A DNA stretch of 64,000 nt from Sphingomonas sp. UBA978. GTDB taxonomy: Bacteria > Pseudomonadota > Alphaproteobacteria > Sphingomonadales > Sphingomonadaceae. The stretch lies in assembly GCF_002292295.1 (NCBI RefSeq), contig NZ_DBBS01000016.1, forward strand, positions 5,730 through 69,729, read 5' to 3'. The notes under the pieces were generated by a model. That model saw only the letters and a list, made by a program, of their open reading frames with translations, searched no databases and was not told the DNA's origin. Below, one piece after another: positions 60,102 to 64,000 of this stretch. Position 1 is the stretch's first letter. Every line of letters begins with the position of its first letter. A program made the translations under genes and the position numbers.

Positions 60102-60500
60102 TCAGGCCGCGCGGGCGGTGCGCCACGCCTCGGCGATTTCGCTGAGGCTGTTCGCCGCGGCGCGGAACGGGCGCGGATCGGTGCCGATCGAGGCGTCGAC
60201 GATCGTCCGGCGGATGCCGCCGTACAGCCGTGCGAGCGTCAGCGACACCTCGCCGCCGCGTTCGAAATCGAGGCCCGATTCGAGCGCGAACAGGATCGCG
60301 GTCGCGCGCGTGACGCGCTCGCTCTTGGTGCGCAGCTGGTTGTTCTCGACCGCCCAGGCGGCGGCGCGCAACGCCGACACCAGTTCCTCGTAGAGCAGCT
60401 GGACGAGGCCCGGCCCCCGCGCCTCGGCGGTGCGGCCGACGACGTCGATCTGGCGGTACGTGGCGTAAGGGTCGCCGGAAAGGAGCGTTGCGTAGGCCAT
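60102..60500 (-). CDS. fliS: flagellar chaperone FliS
   Basis: A 132-residue four-helix FliS. PYATYRQIDVVGRTAEARGPGLVQLLYEELVSALRAAAWAVE is the family region, with the Y-x-x-T/R pattern of flagellin binding near the N-terminus. It binds flagellin before secretion. Its start at 60500 is within the TGATG overlap with the fliD stop; an in-frame ATG at 60518 would also be possible. It is the last gene of the visible leftward flagellar operon. Confidence 0.9.
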   Translation of the reverse strand: MAYATLLSGDPYATYRQIDVVGRTAEARGPGLVQLLYEELVSALRAAAWAVENNQLRTKSERVTRATAILFALESGLDFERGGEVSLTLARLYGGIRRTIVDASIGTDPRPFRAAANSLSEIAEAWRTARAA

Positions 60501-61999
60501 CAGCTGTTCTTGTTCCACGCCTTGATCTGGTTATCGAGGAAGGTCTGCGTCGCCTTGTAGGCGGTGACCTTGCTGTTCATGCTCGAGAATTGCTGCGTCA
60601 TCCGCGTCGTCATCGCCGCCGACTGCGCGGTGATCTTGTCCTGCTCGCCCGCCAGATCCTTCTGCGCCTTGCCGTAGCGGGTCGCCGATGCGCCGAGGCC
60701 GGTGACGCTGCTGGAAGCGGACAGGGCAATCCCGCTGAGCACGCTGTTCAGGCCCAGCGCGTTGCCGCTGGTCGTCGCGAACATCGCCTCGACCTCGTCC
60801 GGATAGGCGGCCATCGCCTTGTTCATCGCATTGGTGTCGAGCGTCAACGTGCCGTCGCGGTTGGTCGACACGCCGAGCTGCGCCAGCGTCGTCGGTGCAC
60901 CGGCGGTACCGCCCGAGGTCAACGTCCGGGTGGTCATGCCCTGCAGCGACCGCAGCAGCGCCTTGGCCGCCGGATCGGTCTTCAGGTCGCCGGTCGCCGG
61001 ATCGGTCTGTTCCTTCGCCGCGGCATAGACCTGATTGTAGGTCTCGACGAAATCCGCCATCGCCTGCGACAGCGCCGTCGCGGGACGCGTGCTGGTCAGC
61101 GCCACCGGCGTTGCCGTCACCGCACCCAGTTGCAGGCGGACGCCGGGCACCAGATCGGCGATCGTGTTGCTGCTGCGCTGGACGCTGACGCCGTCGACGG
61201 TCAGCTGCGCGTTTGCAGCGGTGCCGGTCAGCGTCGTCGGCGCATCGACCCCGACGTTGAACTGCTTCAGCGCGCTGGTGTCGTCATCGGCGGTCAGCGT
61301 GAACGCCTGCGCGGCGCCGGTCGTCCCCTTCAGCGACAGCACCGCCTTGCCGTCCTGATCGGTGACGATGCTGGCGGTGACGCCCGTCTTGGCGGCGTTG
61401 ATCGCCCGCGCGATGCCGTCGAGGCTGCCGTCGGTCACGTCGATCGAGACCGGCGCGGCCGTGCCCGCGGTAAAGCCGGTCATCGCGGTGCCGGCCGCAT
61501 CATAGGTCGCGCTGCCCAGCGTCAGCGTCAGCTTGCCGGTCGCGATCGGATCGGTCCGGCTCGCCACCGGCGTCGAGCGCGCGCCCTGGGCCGAGGCAAG
61601 CGCCGAGACGGTGATGCTGGTCGAGAGGTTGCCGACCTTCGCGCCGCTGATCGCGGCAGCGGAGACGGCGGCGGCGTTCGAACTGACCGGCTGCGTCTGC
61701 AGCGTCCCGCTGCCGGTCAGGCTGGCGAGCGCGGTCGAAAAATTGCCGATCGTGTTCTTGAGCGTCGTCGTTGCGGAGATCTGCGCGGTCAGCGTGCTGG
61801 TCCGCGACGCGATCGTCGCGGTCTTGGCGGCGAACTGCGCCTTGACCAGATTGGCGACGAGCGTGTCGGTGTCGATGCCCGATCCGGCATTGAGCGAGGT
61901 GAGGATGCTCTGCGCGGCGCTCTTAGTGACGCCCGCGGTCGAGGTCGCGGCCGTGGGGGTCGGCGTCGGGGTGCTCGTCGTTGCTGTGGTAGTGGCCAT
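60500..61999 (-). CDS. fliD: flagellar filament cap protein FliD
   Basis: A 499-residue FliD. The N-terminal domain starts with a Thr/Pro-rich segment and SILTSLNAGSGIDTDTLVANLVKAQFAA, the typical FliD_N (SGIDTxxLV) motif. The body has Ser/Thr-rich strands, a central VDGVSVQRSSNTIADLVPGVRLQL (FliD signature) and the C-terminal coiled coil ending QTFLDNQIKAWNKNS. It caps the filament and helps flagellin fold in place. It starts 49 bases after the flhB stop (62049). Confidence 0.95.
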   Translation of the reverse strand: MATTTATTSTPTPTPTAATSTAGVTKSAAQSILTSLNAGSGIDTDTLVANLVKAQFAAKTATIASRTSTLTAQISATTTLKNTIGNFSTALASLTGSGTLQTQPVSSNAAAVSAAAISGAKVGNLSTSITVSALASAQGARSTPVASRTDPIATGKLTLTLGSATYDAAGTAMTGFTAGTAAPVSIDVTDGSLDGIARAINAAKTGVTASIVTDQDGKAVLSLKGTTGAAQAFTLTADDDTSALKQFNVGVDAPTTLTGTAANAQLTVDGVSVQRSSNTIADLVPGVRLQLGAVTATPVALTSTRPATALSQAMADFVETYNQVYAAAKEQTDPATGDLKTDPAAKALLRSLQGMTTRTLTSGGTAGAPTTLAQLGVSTNRDGTLTLDTNAMNKAMAAYPDEVEAMFATTSGNALGLNSVLSGIALSASSSVTGLGASATRYGKAQKDLAGEQDKITAQSAAMTTRMTQQFSSMNSKVTAYKATQTFLDNQIKAWNKNS

Positions 62000-62048
62000 C
62001 ACTCGAACTCCGCGCTTCCTTACTGTTAACGACCGCAACCGGGCGGGA

Positions 62049-63188
62049 TTAAGGGGATTTCCGCTCGATCCGGATGCCGTGTTCGTCGAACCGCGCGCTC
62101 TCCGGAACCTCGATCGGCGGCTGGCCGGTGCCGCCCGCGGCGGCATTGAGGTTGAAGACGAAGGCGAGCACGGTGGCGATCGCCACGTACAGGTCGTCGC
62201 GCACCTCCTGGCCCTCGCGACTGGTATAATAGACCGCGCGGGCGAGCATCGGATATTCGAGGATCGGCACCCGCACCTCGCCCGCCACCTCGCGGATCGC
62301 CAGCGCAGTCGCGCCGCGGCCCTTGGCGACCACCACCGGCACCTGATCCTTGCCGCGATCGTAGCGCAGCGCGACCGCGAAATGCGTCGGGTTGGTCAGC
62401 ACGACATGCGCCTCCGCCACCGCCTTGCGCACGCCGCCGGTCGCCATCGCCCGCTGCATCGCGCGCTGGTGGCCCTTGGCCTCGGGCGATCCCTCGGATT
62501 CCTTATGCTCGTCGCGCACCTCCTGCTTGGTCATGCGCAGCTTGGACAATAGCTGGACGATCTGGATCGGCACGTCGAACAGCGCGATCGCGAACAGTCC
62601 GCCCGCCATCGCGATCATGATGCTGGTGAAGGTCCCGCCCAGCGCCGCGACGGCATCGCCGAGGCTGGACGATGACAGGCCCAACGTCGTGCGGCTCGAC
62701 TTCCACAGCATATAGCCGCCGATCACGCCGAGCAGGATCACCTTGAGCAGCGACTTGCCGAGCTCGATCCACCCCTGCGGACCGATGATCCGCTTCAGGC
62801 CCGACGCGGGGTTGATCCGGTTGCCCTTGAACGCGATCAGTTTGTTGTTCCAGGTCAGCGAGCCGAGCCCGGCCGAGCTGACGATCGTCGCGACGATGCT
62901 GACCGCGAACAGCGTGATGAGCGAGGGCAGCAGCTTGGTGCCGGCCTCCTGCAACGGCCGCCACGGCGAGAAATCCTCGACGTCGCCGCGGTCGAACTGG
63001 AAGCTGGCGGCCATCACCGCCTTGCACGCCGCGATCAGCGACGGGCCGGCGAAGATCAGCCACGCCACCCCCGCCATCACCACCAGCGCCGTCGCAAGAT
63101 CCTTGGATTTGAGGATATTGCCGTCTTCGGCGGCCTTTTCCCTGCGCTTGGGTGTCGGGGCTTCTGTCTTGTCGCCACCTTCCGACAT
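62049..63188 (-). CDS. flhB: flagellar type III secretion protein FlhB
   Basis: A 379-residue FlhB. Four membrane helices (about 35-55, 90-110, 145-162 and 188-210) are followed by the cytosolic switch domain with the self-cleavage motif NPTH at 266-269 (VVLTNPTHFAVALRYD). The N-terminal TEAPTPKRREKAAEDG is the family signature. It controls the rod/hook-to-filament substrate switch. The start overlaps the fliR stop by one base (TGATG). Confidence 0.96.
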   Translation of the reverse strand: MSEGGDKTEAPTPKRREKAAEDGNILKSKDLATALVVMAGVAWLIFAGPSLIAACKAVMAASFQFDRGDVEDFSPWRPLQEAGTKLLPSLITLFAVSIVATIVSSAGLGSLTWNNKLIAFKGNRINPASGLKRIIGPQGWIELGKSLLKVILLGVIGGYMLWKSSRTTLGLSSSSLGDAVAALGGTFTSIMIAMAGGLFAIALFDVPIQIVQLLSKLRMTKQEVRDEHKESEGSPEAKGHQRAMQRAMATGGVRKAVAEAHVVLTNPTHFAVALRYDRGKDQVPVVVAKGRGATALAIREVAGEVRVPILEYPMLARAVYYTSREGQEVRDDLYVAIATVLAFVFNLNAAAGGTGQPPIEVPESARFDEHGIRIERKSP

Positions 63189-63958
63189 CAGCCGTTCACC
63201 AGGCTTTGCGTGGCCGACAGGCCTTCGCGGACGATGACGAGCATATAATCGCCCATCGCCGGAAAGGCGACGGCGAGCGCGATCACCCCGACCGCGAGGC
63301 TGGCGGGCAGGCCGACCGAGAACAGGTTGAGCGCGGGCGCCGCGCGGCTGACCATGCCGACGATCAGGTTGAGGCAGAGCAGCAGGAAGCCGACCGGCAA
63401 TGCCAGCAGCAGCCCGGCGAGAAAGGCATAACCGCCGAAGAAGGCGATCTGCTTCAGCCGGTCGGGCGCGATCCAGGTGCCGGGCGGCATCGTCTCATAG
63501 CTTTTCACCAGCAGTTCGACGAGGATCAGATGGCCGTCGACCGACAGGAACAGCAGCGTCAGCATGATCGTGAAGAACTGGCCGAGCGCCGGCGACGACC
63601 GGCCGTTCTGCGGATCGATCGACGAGGCGAAGCCGATTCCCATCGACCCGCCGATGATTTCCGACGCGATCATCGGCGCGGCGAAGGCGATCTGGAGGAT
63701 GAAGCCGATCGCCGCGCCGACCAGCGCCTCGGCGAAGATCGCGAGAAAGGTGGCGACCGCGAAGATCTGCGCAGGCGGCACAATCGGGTGGACGGCAAGC
63801 ACGAAGAAGCCGATCGCCCCAGACAGGCCGACGCGCACCGGCAGCGGGATCGACACCGCGCCGAACACCGGCGCGACGATGAACGCCGCCCCGATCCGCA
63901 CCATGACGAAGATCAACGCCCACAGCCTGGGTTCGATGGCGAGGCCGAAGCCCAACAC
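63188..63958 (-). CDS. fliR: flagellar export protein FliR
   Basis: A 256-residue FliR, the inner-membrane export gate protein, with about six hydrophobic segments (VLGFGLAIEPRLWALIFVMVRIGAAFIVAPVFG and later AALIGFILQIAFAA, LGQFFTIMLTLLFLSVDGH). The GTG at 63958 gives the normal length and has AGAGGG upstream. Just beyond is a perfect CCCTCTCCCA/TGGGAGAGGG hairpin (63965-63985) that contains this ribosome binding site. The window ends 42 bases upstream of this start. Confidence 0.92.
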   Translation of the reverse strand: MLGFGLAIEPRLWALIFVMVRIGAAFIVAPVFGAVSIPLPVRVGLSGAIGFFVLAVHPIVPPAQIFAVATFLAIFAEALVGAAIGFILQIAFAAPMIASEIIGGSMGIGFASSIDPQNGRSSPALGQFFTIMLTLLFLSVDGHLILVELLVKSYETMPPGTWIAPDRLKQIAFFGGYAFLAGLLLALPVGFLLLCLNLIVGMVSRAAPALNLFSVGLPASLAVGVIALAVAFPAMGDYMLVIVREGLSATQSLVNG

Positions 63959-63964
63959 CTCAAT

Positions 63965-63985
63965 CCCTCTCCCATTGGGAGAGGG
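63965..63985. repeat. CCCTCTCCCA/TGGGAGAGGG palindrome before fliR
   Basis: CCCTCTCCCA (63965-63974) and TGGGAGAGGG (63976-63985) are a perfect 10-bp inverted repeat with a one-base centre. The sequence belongs to the same dispersed family as 54808-54828 and the degenerate copy near 26144-26163. Its left part overlaps the fliR ribosome binding site. Confidence 0.7.
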
Positions 63986-64000
63986 AGGGAGCGGCAAAGC

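Noticed and set aside
60500..62146. Upstream extension of fliD to 62146
   Set aside because: The extra residues overlap the end of flhB and are Arg-rich; the ATG at 61999 gives a typical FliD N-terminus.

Overview
The window is a GC-rich (about 68-70%), gene-dense alphaproteobacterial chromosome segment, most likely from Sphingomonas or a close relative. This rests on the protein families present (CarD, BamE, DUF1489, TIGR02186, a ubiquinol-cytochrome c chaperone, a SUV3-like helicase, a CDC48-type ATPase, head-GIN/DUF2807 proteins), on frequent GTG/TTG starts with ATGA or GTGA overlaps, and on characteristic palindromic intergenic repeats. No rRNA or species marker is present, so the genus is an inference.

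Layout. 1-4022: DinG-type helicase fragment, SixA phosphatase, AI-2E-family permease, the YceD/ubiquinol-cytochrome c chaperone pair, and BamE. 4213-12297: penicillin-binding protein 1C and a very large alpha-2-macroglobulin, a known periplasmic defence and wall-repair partnership. 12539-14946: a reduced NfrB/NfrA-like pair (membrane glycosyltransferase plus outer-membrane barrel). 14994-23256: TSUP permease with a TIGR02186 protein, HerA-type ATPase, M23 peptidase, SUV3-like helicase and S4 protein. 23340-29526: ferredoxin, CarD, three tandem DUF2807 proteins, DUF1489, MgtE and a cyclophilin. 29682-41111: LysR regulator, candidate small RNA, CDC48 ATPase, metallophosphoesterase, MFS exporter with a monooxygenase-fold protein, methyltransferase, MarR, cardiolipin synthase, RpoZ, RlmE and Ppx/GppA.

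41264-53273 is the accessory region. An intact tRNA-Gln(CUG) is followed by an integrated element of about 11.9 kb bounded by a 17-bp duplication of the tRNA 3' end (41321-41337 and 53257-53273). Next to the right end lie a tyrosine integrase and an AlpA-like protein. Further left are a primase-helicase, small and large terminase candidates, a run of tail-associated genes, and two mini-operons of small unknown genes. No portal, capsid, protease, tape-measure or lysis gene is visible although the genes are tightly overlapped. It therefore looks like a compact satellite-like element or a cleanly reduced prophage rather than a full phage.

53307-64000: DUF429 protein, isochorismatase-fold hydrolase, TlpA-type thioredoxin divergent from argH, a small lipoprotein, lysA, a siroheme-synthase-like protein, a CorA/ZntB transporter, and the start of a flagellar cluster (fliS, fliD, flhB, fliR) running to the window edge.

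Regulatory material includes a candidate small RNA or attenuator before the CDC48 gene, a structured leader before carD, and inverted repeats covering the ribosome binding sites of two genes. There is also a dense nest of nested inverted repeats at 38955-39343.
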